A DNA stretch of 64,000 nucleotides from JBBITI01 sp963735055 (lineage in GTDB: Bacteria > Chloroflexota > Dehalococcoidia > Dehalococcoidales > UBA2162). Made by a program: the position numbers and the translations under genes. Positions 8,847-18,221 of this stretch are shown in pieces. Position 1 is the first letter of the stretch. The number at the start of each line of letters is the position of its first letter. The DNA lies in the NCBI GenBank assembly GCA_963735055.1, contig CAVTJN010000014.1:23084-87083 (forward strand), given 5' to 3'. The notes below the pieces were generated by a model. The model saw only the letters and a program-made list of their open reading frames with translations. It did no database searches and was not told where the DNA came from.

Positions 8847-9617
8847 CTACAGCGGCTGTATCGAGAACCCCCCGTCCACCAGAATACTCTGTCCGGTGAC
8901 GAAGCTGGACGCGGCCGAGGACAGGAACACCGCCGCTCCGGCCAGTTCTTCCAGTTCGCCGAAACGCCCCGCCGGCGTGCGTTTGATTATTGCCTGATAG
9001 GATTCAGGGTCGGCTTTGAACGGGGCTGTAAGGTCGGTAAGAAACCAACCGGGGCAGATAGCATTCACCTGGATGTTGTCCGGCGCCCAGGCAATCGCCA
9101 GCGATTTGGTGAGCTGGACCACGCCCCCCTTACTGACGGAATAGACCGCCGATGATTCATCGCCGAATATGGCCATCATCGACCCGATATTGATGATCTT
9201 GCCTCCTCCAACCCGCCGGAACTCCGGATAGGCGGCCTGTGCGAAGAGGAAGGCCGCTTTCAGATTGGTGTCGAGCACATTGTCCCACTGCTCCTCCGTC
9301 ATGGACTGGGGAGAGGCATTGGCGCTGGTGCCGGCATTATTGACCAGGATGTCCAGGCGGCCGAACTCCCGGTTAGTCTCGTCGACCGCCCGTTGGATGT
9401 CTCTCCGGTTGGTCACATCGCACCTGATACCGATGCATCTGCGGCCGGTTTTCCTGATCTCGTCAACCGTCCTGGCGGTCTTTTCCTGGTTGCGGGCGAC
9501 GACGGCAATATCGGTCCCGGCCCGGGCCAGGCCGATGGCGATTGCCCGGCCAATGCCCCCATTCCCCCCGGTCACAACGGCGGCCTTCCCCGCCAGATCG
9601 AAAATATCGTTAGGCAC
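8847..9617 (-). CDS. Short-chain dehydrogenase/reductase (SDR)
   Basis: A 256-aa classical SDR. It shows the NAD(P) motif TGGNGGIGRA near residue 16, LVNNAG near 90, the catalytic serine in NIGSM, YSVSKG (YxxxK) near 157 and a C-terminal GQSILVDGG. It would oxidise or reduce an alcohol/ketone. The start is GTG at 9617, three bases after the EthD stop; the longer frame upstream runs through EthD and is not family-like. It is closely related in sequence to the SDR at 30,182-30,991. Confidence 0.92.
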   Translation of the reverse strand: MPNDIFDLAGKAAVVTGGNGGIGRAIAIGLARAGTDIAVVARNQEKTARTVDEIRKTGRRCIGIRCDVTNRRDIQRAVDETNREFGRLDILVNNAGTSANASPQSMTEEQWDNVLDTNLKAAFLFAQAAYPEFRRVGGGKIINIGSMMAIFGDESSAVYSVSKGGVVQLTKSLAIAWAPDNIQVNAICPGWFLTDLTAPFKADPESYQAIIKRTPAGRFGELEELAGAAVFLSSAASSFVTGQSILVDGGFSIQPL

Positions 9618-9619
9618 TG

Positions 9620-9928
9620 CTACAGTATCTCGCTGATTTGAACCTGGGGCTGGCAATTCGTGAAATTGGGAATGTCGCCCATCATCTCGGCGCCGCGGGA
9701 CATGCACTTCTGCATGTCCTCCATGCTCTTGAAATACATGTGGCATGTTGCCACGAAGGGTGCCTGAGCGCCCGGCTGCCCTGTGCCGATTCCGCGGTCC
9801 ACTTCAGCCCGGACCAGCCCCGCCGGATCAAGCATCTGGTGGACCGTCACTATGTGCTTACCGACGTAGTAGTCCCAGTCGAACTTGGCGCCCGGGGCGT
9901 TCGGGTACATTACCGATAGTCGAAACAT
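9620..9928 (-). CDS. EthD family protein
   Basis: The 102-aa product begins with the EthD pattern MFRLSVMYPN and has FDWDYYVGKHIVTVHQML, typical of the ferredoxin-like alpha+beta barrel of EthD/dimeric oxidoreductase-like proteins. EthD members support degradation of ethers and other xenobiotics, but their biochemical roles are often unclear. It is three bases upstream of the SDR start, so the two are probably one operon acting on the same substrate. Confidence 0.88.
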   Translation of the reverse strand: MFRLSVMYPNAPGAKFDWDYYVGKHIVTVHQMLDPAGLVRAEVDRGIGTGQPGAQAPFVATCHMYFKSMEDMQKCMSRGAEMMGDIPNFTNCQPQVQISEIL

Positions 9929-9977
9929 GGTTTTGACCTCCTATTCTGCCTTCAATGGTTCTTGCTGTCCTGTGCTC

Positions 9978-11030
9978 TTACGAGTCGCCGGAGAGGCGGT
10001 ATACCCTGGCGGCAGTATCGTGGAACAGGGCGGCCTTCTCGCCGGGCGAGAAGCTTTCCGACATGCGCTTAAACGCGTTCCAGACCACGGTGTAGGAATA
10101 CGAAACGTTATCGACCGGGAAATTACTCTCGAACATACACCGGTCCGCCCCGAACCTCTCGATGCACCAGTGATAGTAGGGGGCAAACGCGGCCGCCAGT
10201 TCGGCCGAGCCCGGCGGCCTGGGTCGCTGATGCCAGCCGAACCCGGTGATCGGCATTCCCAGTCCACCCAGCTTCATCACCGCGTTCGGACACTTTGACA
10301 GGGCCGCTATCCCGTCCTTCCACTGACCCAGCACCTCCGCCCGCCTGCCGGAGTAGGGGCCGATGCCGAGCGGGCCGCCGACGTGATTCAAGATAATCGT
10401 GGTGTCGGGGAACGACCGGGCCAGATCCACTAATTCCATCAGTTGCGTGTGGTACAGCCAGGCATCAAAGCTGAGATTGTAGCGGCGCAGGCAGGCAAAC
10501 CCTTCCCGGAACCTGTTGTTGGACAGCAGCTTTGGCGGGTTGAGGCCGGCGTACACGTCTTTGCTCCCGTCCCACGTCGATATGTGACGAATCCCGCGAA
10601 AACGGTTTGGGCTGGCCGCCACCTGCGCCTCGAGCACCCCGGTCACCTCGCCTGCCAGGGTGAGGTCGGCCGCGCCCACGATCCCGGCGGCGACCGCCGT
10701 GCTGCCGTACAGCCCGCTGGCGCTTTGGGCAGCGATACCCTGGACGAATTCGGTCTCGCCGACGCAACGCAACGCCACCGGACCGCTCTTCCGGTACATG
10801 GCGCTGCACTGCAGGAAGACCGTCTGCACAACGTGGTGCCCGCCCGTCATGTCCTGCAACAGTTCGGGAAGCAGGTAATGGCGCGTCCGCCGGGCCCAAA
10901 CCGGGATCTGATCGTCCGGTATCGAGTCAGGATAGTCCCAGAGATGATGGTGGGCGTCGCAGATGGGCAGGTCCGGTTCTAGCGCTTCCTCCGCGGTCTT
11001 TCGCAGCCATGTTTCACGGTCGGACACCAT
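9978..11030 (-). CDS. Amidohydrolase family protein (amidohydro_2/TIM-barrel hydrolase)
   Basis: The 350-aa protein has the metal-binding start CDAHHHLWDYPDS (HxHxW) near residue 24, ILNHVGGPLG near 215 and ESNFPVDNV near 305. These are landmarks of the PF04909 amidohydrolases that hydrolyse lactones or decarboxylate aromatic and dicarboxylic acids with one metal ion. It lies 50 bases upstream of EthD on the same strand. Together the amidohydrolase, EthD and SDR suggest a small catabolic operon for a cyclic or aromatic carbon source. The exact substrate is inference only. Confidence 0.9.
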   Translation of the reverse strand: MVSDRETWLRKTAEEALEPDLPICDAHHHLWDYPDSIPDDQIPVWARRTRHYLLPELLQDMTGGHHVVQTVFLQCSAMYRKSGPVALRCVGETEFVQGIAAQSASGLYGSTAVAAGIVGAADLTLAGEVTGVLEAQVAASPNRFRGIRHISTWDGSKDVYAGLNPPKLLSNNRFREGFACLRRYNLSFDAWLYHTQLMELVDLARSFPDTTIILNHVGGPLGIGPYSGRRAEVLGQWKDGIAALSKCPNAVMKLGGLGMPITGFGWHQRPRPPGSAELAAAFAPYYHWCIERFGADRCMFESNFPVDNVSYSYTVVWNAFKRMSESFSPGEKAALFHDTAARVYRLSGDS

Positions 11031-11081
11031 GTTGAGCCTCCTTGACTCCCACCGCAGCCCTCGTTCATGGCGGATACCCCT

Positions 11082-11474
11082 TCACTTCTTTTCGTGCTCA
11101 TCCAGCCATTTGGCGACGTCAACGCCCATAAACGGGGCTCCCCTGGAAAAGGACATCCCTTTGGTGAATATGATTTCCTTGTTGTTCATATCAAGGGCAC
11201 ATGCCATGGCGCATTGCCAACTGCCGTCGGCATTCTTCTTGAAAGCATCCGATGGCAGCGTCTCTTTAACGCCGCCCTCCTGCAGAACCAGGGCTTCGCT
11301 GAATCCCTTTTCCCTGGCGATTGCCTCCTCATTCCTCACGGCGCCGTCTCTGCTGCCGTACGGGCCCCGTACTACCCCGCCATCCCACAGTTCCTCAACC
11401 CTCCAGGTGATCTTCCCCTCTACCTGAACCACGCGGTATGGCTTCTTACCTGATTGGGCATCTGCTCCCGGCAT
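11082..11474 (-). CDS. Hypothetical protein
   Basis: A 130-aa soluble protein of balanced composition with no family I recognise. The N-terminal third looks like a small beta-rich domain (YRVVQVEGKITWRVEELW), the centre is charged, and the C-terminus is a short helix ending in WLDEHEKK. It precedes the amidohydrolase operon by 50 bases on the same strand and may be its first gene. The spacer 11,475-11,732 shows nothing I can identify. Confidence 0.65.
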   Translation of the reverse strand: MPGADAQSGKKPYRVVQVEGKITWRVEELWDGGVVRGPYGSRDGAVRNEEAIAREKGFSEALVLQEGGVKETLPSDAFKKNADGSWQCAMACALDMNNKEIIFTKGMSFSRGAPFMGVDVAKWLDEHEKK

Positions 11475-11732
11475 TTGACACTCCTCCCGTTATTTCAGTC
11501 TGTTCCTTGCGATCTGCAACCTTTCACCACCACCCGGCAGAATCACACTGTCGATAAACTCACTTCATGTCACACCCTCCCCTGACCGCTGTTTGCTGAC
11601 AGCTGACAGGTAGCAGCCTACGCCTTCAAAATCTCCTTCGAGTCCAGCCCTGGCTGGACGAGAATGGTCGCGGGGTGAGCGCTTGCGCTCCATCTACTCC
11701 CTGGCTTATGCGTGTCCCCACGACCATCCCCC

Positions 11733-13184
11733 CTACGCCCTCAGTATTTCCTTCCTTCTCAGCGCCCTCTCCAGGGACGGCCTCATCTTCATCTCCCGAA
11801 ACTCCTTGATGGCGAAGTCAAGGTGTTCCAGGGCATCCTTCCTCTCGGCCGGGTAGTGCTCCAGCAACAATTCAGCGAGCTGGAGCCGGCTGAGAGCCAG
11901 CTCCGGGCGGAACCTCATCTCGGCGCAGGCCCGGATGGCTTCACGGTAGTGCGCGCGGGCCTCGTCGTATCTACCGAGAAAGGCCGCCGCCCCACCCAGG
12001 ATGCGGGCAACGCAGACCCCAGACATGACTAAAGTGTTGTCGGCAAACCGTTGGATCAGCAGTCCGGCTGCCTGGCGGTGCTTGACCAGCACCGCTGCTT
12101 CCAGGTGAGCCACGTCCATAAAAGCCATCGTCATATCATCCCTTGTAGTGAGATCGGGACGCGCTTTGAGCATCCTGTCCAGCCTCTGGTTGACTTCATC
12201 CACCTGGCCGAGGTGTGCCGGCAACATAGGTAATCTGCGAAAGACGGGCACATTCACCCCTTCCAAGACTGCTCTCCGGACGATGCTATCGGTGTTATCT
12301 TCAACACCATTGAGATACTGGAGCGCCCTGAATCCAACGAAGGCTCCCTGTCCGAGGTCGGCTGGCAGACCAACCTCCTGGCGCCAGGCTACTTCACGTT
12401 CGAGCAACTCGATTATCTCTTCCAGCCGCCCGTCCATCAAAGCAGAGAAAAGGTCTACAAGGTGTGAAACTGAGATATGGTGAACCTCTCCGGTGGTTGC
12501 CGCCAGTTGCTTTATTGCCCGGCCGACCGCTTCCGCTTTCTGTCGCCGTCCATACATGATTAGAGTCCCATAGCCGGCCCACATTGAATCAATATTGTTT
12601 CTGGCCGCAACCAGGTCTTCCGCCACCTGGACCGCTTCCTCAGCATCAAACCAGGGCACCTGTCCAAACCACGTCCAATGGGACGCCGCCCGTGCCAGTA
12701 GTTCCCGATCACCGAAATCTCTGGCTGACTCAATGGCACGCCGCAATAGAGGCACTCCTTCGGCCTGGTTCCCTCGCACACATTCTACCCAGCCTAACAT
12801 GGAGTCTGCCCAGCCACGCTCGATCGTATCCGGCTCCGCATAGCGGTCTGCCTTTTCCGCCCACTGGAGCAGTTCCGTACTCCCATGCGCCGCCATCCCT
12901 TTTGCCGCAATGGCCATGGTAGCCCAGACACATATCATGGCCGCCCGTCTCCGGTCCCCGATTTCGTCCGCCAGGGACAGTGCCTGGGTAAACTCCACGC
13001 CGACGGCATGGTCCTGCTGCAGCGATCTGGCCAGGGCCCTGCCAAGCGCCGCCAGCAGGTCGCACCGCTTCGCTTTGTCGTTGGGATCGAGCACGTCCTG
13101 TACTTTCAGTGCCTGCTGCAGCAGGCGTCCCGCCTCTCCGTAGTCAAAGACACTCGTGGCGCCGCTGCGCCGCCATCTCGCCAT
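11733..13184 (-). CDS. TPR-rich C-terminal part of a kinase/AAA signalling protein (frame-separated)
   Basis: This 483-residue frame is helical and TPR-like throughout (for example AAALGRALARSLQQ and AAAFLGRYDEARAHYREAI). It continues the sensor part of the large kinase-ATPase protein encoded upstream on the same strand. Such STAND/adenylate-cyclase-like proteins end in TPR arrays that sense ligands or partners. The frame joins the previous block near 13,155, where the reading frame changes by one base. The apparent start at 13,184 is therefore probably not a real initiation site. Confidence 0.75.
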   Translation of the reverse strand: MARWRRSGATSVFDYGEAGRLLQQALKVQDVLDPNDKAKRCDLLAALGRALARSLQQDHAVGVEFTQALSLADEIGDRRRAAMICVWATMAIAAKGMAAHGSTELLQWAEKADRYAEPDTIERGWADSMLGWVECVRGNQAEGVPLLRRAIESARDFGDRELLARAASHWTWFGQVPWFDAEEAVQVAEDLVAARNNIDSMWAGYGTLIMYGRRQKAEAVGRAIKQLAATTGEVHHISVSHLVDLFSALMDGRLEEIIELLEREVAWRQEVGLPADLGQGAFVGFRALQYLNGVEDNTDSIVRRAVLEGVNVPVFRRLPMLPAHLGQVDEVNQRLDRMLKARPDLTTRDDMTMAFMDVAHLEAAVLVKHRQAAGLLIQRFADNTLVMSGVCVARILGGAAAFLGRYDEARAHYREAIRACAEMRFRPELALSRLQLAELLLEHYPAERKDALEHLDFAIKEFREMKMRPSLERALRRKEILRA

Positions 13185-14131
13185 AGCTCACGGCCTTGGT
13201 CAGGTCGGATGGGTCGGTGGAGTAGGAGAAATGCTCGGCCAGTTCGGCGGCGTGCTCCGGCAGACGCCCGGCATGGATCTCCTCGAGGGCCCGGGCTACC
13301 TGCTGGTGCAGACGGATGCGGCGGGGGGCGATGTTCTCCTCGTAGAGCGTGGTGCGGAAGAAGGCGTGGGCAAACCGGTAGCTCACCGTCGCTCCCACCG
13401 TGGTCCGCTCTTCCACGATGGCCACCCGCTTCGCCTCTTCGACCGACTTGAGCAACTCTTCCTCGGTCAGGCCGGCCACCTTCTGCAGCACGTCCAGACG
13501 GAACTCCCGGCCGATGACCGCCGCCACCGAAAGCAGCCGGTTGCACCCCTCGCTCAGGAGTTGACAGGCGTTTGCCGATGACGTCCCGGAGTCCCTCGGG
13601 AATGCTCATCTCGAGGGGTGTAGAACCGGTGGCCAACAACTTCCCGCCGGCCCGGATCAGCAGCTTCTGTTCGGTCAGGTAGCGGACCACTTCCTGGACA
13701 AAGAGCGGATTGCCCTCGGTCTGGCTTGTGAATCGCCTCGGCCAGACCCCAGGGGCACGTCGTCATGGGTGATGCTCTTCAGCATCCGGCTGACCTCGTC
13801 GGCATTCAGCCCCCGCAGGAGGACCCGGCCGAAGGAGGATGACCGCCTTAGCTCGGCCAGAGCGGCCGACAGAGGATGGTTCCGGTCCACTTCCACGTCC
13901 CGGTAGGTGCCGACGATCAGCAGTCTGGCCTTCGCCAGGTTCGTCGAGACATATGTGCAGCATCTCGAGCGTGCCCTTGTCAGCATCATGCAGGTCTTCG
14001 AGAACCACTAGCATCGGTTTCACCGCGGCCGCATGGGTCAGGAAGGAGGTCACTGCCTGCATGAGGCGGTAGCGGTCTTCTTCCGGGTTCTTCGGCCTGG
14101 ACGCGGCTGGACGTTGAGCTTCTCCCGGATC
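13144..14131 (-). pseudogene. Middle (AAA/NACHT ATPase) part of the kinase protein, broken by frameshifts
   Basis: Reading across frames recovers a continuous ATPase-like protein. Pieces are a Walker-B-like LVVLEDLHDAD near 14,000, LLIVGTYRDVEVDR near 13,910, SIPEGLRDVIGKRLS near 13,590, AAVIGREFRLDVLQKVAGL near 13,510 and AELAEHFSYSTDP near 13,220. They lie in different frames, with changes near 14,105, 13,950, 13,745, 13,720, 13,555 and 13,155. The protein text on each side is well preserved, so either loss of function is very recent or these are base-calling or assembly errors. Confidence 0.75.
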
Positions 14132-15556
14132 TCAGACACGATCCGGGCCACGTCGGTCGCTCCGGAACCCAGCTCCTTCTTCAGGTCTTCCGGTTCCCGG
14201 TCGAGGACGTAGGACCTCATCGCCTCGACGAAGGCCAGGTAGGGTAGTGATAGCGAGCCCTCCTCGTAGCAGTGGACCGATGAGGGTCCGGCCGCCGCGC
14301 AGGGTGACGTAGGTGGACAGCTGTTCGCACAGGGCGGTCTTGCCGATCCCCGGCTCGCCCATCACCATCATCAGGGCGCCCTGACCGGACATGGCGCCGT
14401 CAAACGCCGACTGCAGCTGCTTCAGTTCCGCTTCCCGCCCCACAAACACCCGCCGGTAGAGGGGGTTCTCGGCGGGAGTGCGACTTGTCTGGGGATGGTG
14501 GCGCTTCGAGTCTTTCCCTGTCCCGATTGAGTCCAGCGCCTGGAGCACCACGGTGGCCGATTGCGGCCGCTTCTCCGGATCCTTCTCGAGTAGCTGCATG
14601 ATCAGCGTCTCCAGGGCCGGCGGCAGGTCGGCCCGGTGCCAGGTGGGGGAGACGGGCGGGGTGTTGATGTGTTGCCCGATGATGGCCACCGACTCGTCGC
14701 CCACAAACGGCGGCCGCCCGGTCACCATCTCGTACAGCATGGCCCCCAGGGAATAGAGGTCGGCTTTGGCGGTGACATTGCCCCCCATGGCCTGTTCCGG
14801 GGGCATGTAGGACACCGTCCCCACCATCATCCCCACCCCGGTGAGCCGGGATAGGTCAACCGCTACCGCCAGACCAAAGTCCCCGATCTGGGCAATGCCT
14901 TCGGCATTCAGCCAGATGTTACCGGGCTTGATGTCCCGGTGGATGATACCTTTGGCATGAGCGAACTCCAGCCCACGGCAAACGCACCTGGCGATGTCGG
15001 TGGCTTTGTCCAGTGGGAGCTTGTGGTCGGTAGCCTTATTGATCAGTCCTTCAACGTCGCCTCCGGGCATGAACGGGATGACGATGTAGGGCTGTCCCTG
15101 GTGATCGCCGATGTCGAAGATACTGACGATGTTGGGGTGGTCCCCGAGTTTGCCCATGGCCTGCGCTTCCCGCTTGATGCGGGTCCGGGCCGACTCGTCC
15201 AGCTTCTCGGTCTTGATCAGGGCAAAAGCGACGTCCCGGTCCAGCTCCGTGTCATGCGCCAGGTAGACCTTCTTCTTGCCGCCCTCACCCAGGAACTTCT
15301 TGACCTGGTAGCGGCCGTTGGCGAAGGAGGTGGGGAGGGGCGGAGCCGAAGCCTGACTGGGGGGTGGGGACCGGGGCGAGATTCCGACCTGTGAAAGTGG
15401 CTGCTCGATCAGAGAATTGCCGCACTCGGCACAGAACTTATCATCAGGCGGATTGCCGAAACCGCACTTGGAACAGATTGCTGCCAGCTTTGCCCCGCAT
15501 TCCCGGCAGAACTTCCTCGTTTCGGCATTGTCAGCACGACATTTCGGGCACTTCAT
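14132..15556 (-). CDS. Zinc-ribbon Ser/Thr protein kinase with P-loop ATPase (N-terminal part)
   Basis: The N-terminal 55 residues hold two zinc ribbons (CPKCRADNAETRKFCRECG and CSKCGFGNPPDDKFCAECG). A Hanks-type kinase follows: a glycine loop (LGEGGKKKVY), HRDIKPGNIW catalytic loop, GDFGLA, and MPPEQ near 265. The invariant catalytic-lysine position reads VAFALIK. A P-loop ATPase then begins with VFVGREAEL and GEPGIGKTALCEQLS. After GGRTLIG the frame is lost near 14,270. The intact protein would be about 1,270 residues, a cytoplasmic kinase-STAND-TPR signalling protein. The start ATG at 15,556 opens directly on the first zinc ribbon. Confidence 0.85.
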   Translation of the reverse strand: MKCPKCRADNAETRKFCRECGAKLAAICSKCGFGNPPDDKFCAECGNSLIEQPLSQVGISPRSPPPSQASAPPLPTSFANGRYQVKKFLGEGGKKKVYLAHDTELDRDVAFALIKTEKLDESARTRIKREAQAMGKLGDHPNIVSIFDIGDHQGQPYIVIPFMPGGDVEGLINKATDHKLPLDKATDIARCVCRGLEFAHAKGIIHRDIKPGNIWLNAEGIAQIGDFGLAVAVDLSRLTGVGMMVGTVSYMPPEQAMGGNVTAKADLYSLGAMLYEMVTGRPPFVGDESVAIIGQHINTPPVSPTWHRADLPPALETLIMQLLEKDPEKRPQSATVVLQALDSIGTGKDSKRHHPQTSRTPAENPLYRRVFVGREAELKQLQSAFDGAMSGQGALMMVMGEPGIGKTALCEQLSTYVTLRGGRTLIGPLLRGGLAITTLPGLRRGDEVLRPRPGTGRPEEGAGFRSDRRGPDRV

Positions 15557-15670
15557 GACACATGCCCTCCCACACGGCTACCAGTCTATGACCGAGTCGC
15601 CGGGATGTCAAGCGCCTCGCGTGTGAGGTATTGCTTATTCGGCAATGTAGTTGTTCGTTAGCAGGATGTA

Positions 15671-15676
15671 TATAAT
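15671..15676 (+). promoter_or_regulatory. -10 promoter element upstream of the ferredoxin-AOR operon
   Basis: A perfect TATAAT lies in an AT-rich patch of the 205-bp divergent spacer, about 85 bases before the ferredoxin GTG. No good -35 is present: TTGTTC is 14 bases upstream and TAGTTG 17 bases upstream. An activator may therefore be needed. Confidence 0.4.
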
Positions 15677-15761
15677 AGCTGGAATCGAGATAGTGCCCGT
15701 CGAGTCGGCGGGAAGGTGAGTAGTCTTCAGAATCAAGCCGCTGCACTTATGGGAGGAACAC

Positions 15762-16256
15762 GTGAAGTCTATCACCGTGAATATTGAAAAATGCACCGGC
15801 TGCCGGCTGTGTGAGCTGGCCTGTTCGCTGAAAAACAGCGGGGAGTGCAATCCGGCGGCCGCCATGATTCAGGTGGTTGGGTTCGACGAATTGTTCAGCG
15901 TGCCCATGATGTGTTTCCAGTGTGACGATCCGCCCTGCGCCAGCATATGTCCCACCGGCGCCATCATGCGTAATGCGGCGACTGGGGCAGTGGCCGTAGT
16001 GAAGCAAAAATGCATGGGGTGCAAATTGTGCGTTACGGTCTGTCCCTTCGGAAACATATCGTTTTCCAGCGTGAAGCGGGTGGCCGTGAAATGCGACCTG
16101 TGCGGCGGTGAGCCGGAATGCGTCACCTTCTGCCCCACCCGGGCTTTGGAGTTTAAGGAGACCGACGTTGCCGCGGGCAGCAAGCGGCGTCTCCTCTCAG
16201 AGAGACTCAAAGGTGTCTATGAGGCAATGAAGGAGACGAAGGCGGTCACCCCATGA
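15762..16256 (+). CDS. 4Fe-4S ferredoxin partner of aldehyde ferredoxin oxidoreductase
   Basis: The 164-aa protein carries several [4Fe-4S] motifs: CTGCRLCELAC near residue 11, CFQCDDPPCASICPTGA near 51, CMGCKLCVTVCPFG near 84 and CDLCGGEPECVTFCPTRAL near 110. Such HycB-like proteins pass electrons to and from AOR-family enzymes, whose gene follows within 50 bases. The start is GTG at 15,762 behind GGGAGGA. It is probably cytoplasmic, because no signal peptide is present. Confidence 0.9.
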   Translation: MKSITVNIEKCTGCRLCELACSLKNSGECNPAAAMIQVVGFDELFSVPMMCFQCDDPPCASICPTGAIMRNAATGAVAVVKQKCMGCKLCVTVCPFGNISFSSVKRVAVKCDLCGGEPECVTFCPTRALEFKETDVAAGSKRRLLSERLKGVYEAMKETKAVTP

Positions 16257-16302
16257 CCACCTGCGGTCGTCCTTCTGCCGAATGCCTCGAAGGGAGCAAC
16301 TT

Positions 16303-18156
16303 ATGTATGGATGGAAAGGAACAATACTGAGGGTCGACCTGACCTCAGGCAAGATAGCCAAAGAACCCCTGAGCGGGGAACTGCGGCGCAACTACATCGG
16401 AGGGCGGGGGATCAATTCCCGGATACTGTACCACAATGTGAAGCCGGGAACGGGCGGGCTCGATCCGGCGAACGTCCTGGTATTTGGGACCGGCCCCATG
16501 ACTGGTTTGCCGGTGGCTTCAGGGAGACTCACCATCACCGCCGTATCGCCACTCAACAATCTGCTGGGCGACGCCAACGGGGGATCACACTTCTCGCCGG
16601 AGCTGAAATTTGCCGGGTATGACCACATCGTGTTCACCGGGAAGGCGGCGGCGCCGGTCTACCTGTGGATCGAGAATGAAAAGGTAGAACTGAGGGATGC
16701 CGGACACCTCTGGGGTAAACTAACCGATGAAACTCAGCAGATGATCACGGAGGAGTTGGGTGACCCCAGGGTACAGATATCCTGCATCGGTCCGGCCGGA
16801 GAGAATCTGGTCCGCCTCGCCTCAGTCATCGTCGGCTCGGAAGGATGTGCGGCGCGGGGCGGGGTCGGCGCCGTGATGGGCTCCAAGAACCTGAAGGCGG
16901 TGGCCGTCCGGGGGACCAGGGGGGTGCAGGTGGCCCGGCCGGAAGCGCTCCGGAGCTACTTCCTGGACATGAAGCAGCGAATGATGGGCAACCGGAACTA
17001 CCCCTCTTTCTCCACCTACGGCACCAAGTACTTTTTTGCGGGCAGGCATTTTGCCGGTGGCCTGGGGATGAGGAATTCTCAGGAAACGGGACAATTCCCG
17101 GGATATGACGAGATCAAAGCGGAAACCCTCCATGACAGGTACGTCGTCAAAGACAAGGCCTGTTTCGGATGCGTTAACCACTGCCGCGATTGGTTTGAGA
17201 TCAAGGAGGGACCGTACGCCGGATTACAGGGCGTTGGTATCGAACTGGCCGAACAGGAAAGCTGGGGTTCGCTGCTCGAAAACGATTATGCCCCATCTAT
17301 ATACAAGGCCCACGTTCTGGGCAATCAGTACGGCATAGACACGATGGAATGCGCCGAGGTGATCGCCGCGGCCGCCGAGTGGTACCAGCGGGGTCTGATC
17401 ACCAGTCAGGATACCCGGGGCGTAGAACTGGATTGGGGCAACTATGAGGCAATGCTGGCCATGCTGCCCATGATCTCGAAAAGAGAAGGAATTGGCGACC
17501 TGCTGGCGGAGGGGGGCGTCCTGGCGGCTGAGAAACTGGGGGCCGAGGCCCAGAAGTGTATCACGCACTTCAAAGGCGTGCTGAAGACGAACTGGGATCT
17601 AAGAACGGTCCCCACCTACGCCTTCGCCCACGCCGTCTCCACCAGGGGCGCCGACCATCTGAGAGGGGCCCTGCCGCTCCGCACCCTGGAAGCACCCGGT
17701 GACTACAAGGGCGTGGCCCGGCAGGTCTACTCGAATACCTTTGAATGCACCATTGCAGATGCCCTGGAGTTATGCAAGTTCAGCACGCCGTTCCTGAACA
17801 TGGAATTGAAGGTCAAGGACATGGCGCCGCTTTTCGAGATCGCTACTGGAATAAAGATGACTGAAGATGAGATGAGAACCATCGCCGACCGGATCTGGAC
17901 ACTGGAGCGGTCCTTTCTCGTCAGGGAGGGAGTAACGAGGAAGGACGACATCATGGTCGGCCGTTTCATGGATGAAGCAGTGCAAAACGGGCCGTATAAA
18001 GGTCTCGCCTTCGACCCGAAAGAATGGGACAGGATGCTTGATGAATACTACGAGCTGGTTGGCTGGAACAAGAACGGCGTGCCGACCCGCGCCAGGCTCG
18101 AATCACTCGGCCTCACCGATGTTGCCGACGAACTCGAGAGACTCGGGAAGCTCTAG
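16303..18156 (+). CDS. Aldehyde ferredoxin oxidoreductase family protein (tungsten/molybdenum enzyme)
   Basis: The 617-aa protein matches AOR along its length: an N-terminal GWKGTILRVDLTSGK, YIGGRGIN near 30, a pterin-binding DANGGSHFSPELK region near 90, and the cluster motif CFGCVNHC near residue 287 followed by aspartate. It oxidises an aldehyde to the acid, or works in reverse, with a tungsto- or molybdopterin cofactor. Some members belong to benzoyl-CoA reductase-type complexes. I begin at ATG 16,303 with AAGGGAG seven bases upstream, not the in-frame ATG at 16,282. The upstream ferredoxin is its electron partner. Confidence 0.93.
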   Translation: MYGWKGTILRVDLTSGKIAKEPLSGELRRNYIGGRGINSRILYHNVKPGTGGLDPANVLVFGTGPMTGLPVASGRLTITAVSPLNNLLGDANGGSHFSPELKFAGYDHIVFTGKAAAPVYLWIENEKVELRDAGHLWGKLTDETQQMITEELGDPRVQISCIGPAGENLVRLASVIVGSEGCAARGGVGAVMGSKNLKAVAVRGTRGVQVARPEALRSYFLDMKQRMMGNRNYPSFSTYGTKYFFAGRHFAGGLGMRNSQETGQFPGYDEIKAETLHDRYVVKDKACFGCVNHCRDWFEIKEGPYAGLQGVGIELAEQESWGSLLENDYAPSIYKAHVLGNQYGIDTMECAEVIAAAAEWYQRGLITSQDTRGVELDWGNYEAMLAMLPMISKREGIGDLLAEGGVLAAEKLGAEAQKCITHFKGVLKTNWDLRTVPTYAFAHAVSTRGADHLRGALPLRTLEAPGDYKGVARQVYSNTFECTIADALELCKFSTPFLNMELKVKDMAPLFEIATGIKMTEDEMRTIADRIWTLERSFLVREGVTRKDDIMVGRFMDEAVQNGPYKGLAFDPKEWDRMLDEYYELVGWNKNGVPTRARLESLGLTDVADELERLGKL

Positions 18157-18221
18157 ATGACGCGATATGAATGAAGCTCGCCCATACTGGCGAAACTGAG
18201 CATCTCAACAGGAAGGTAACG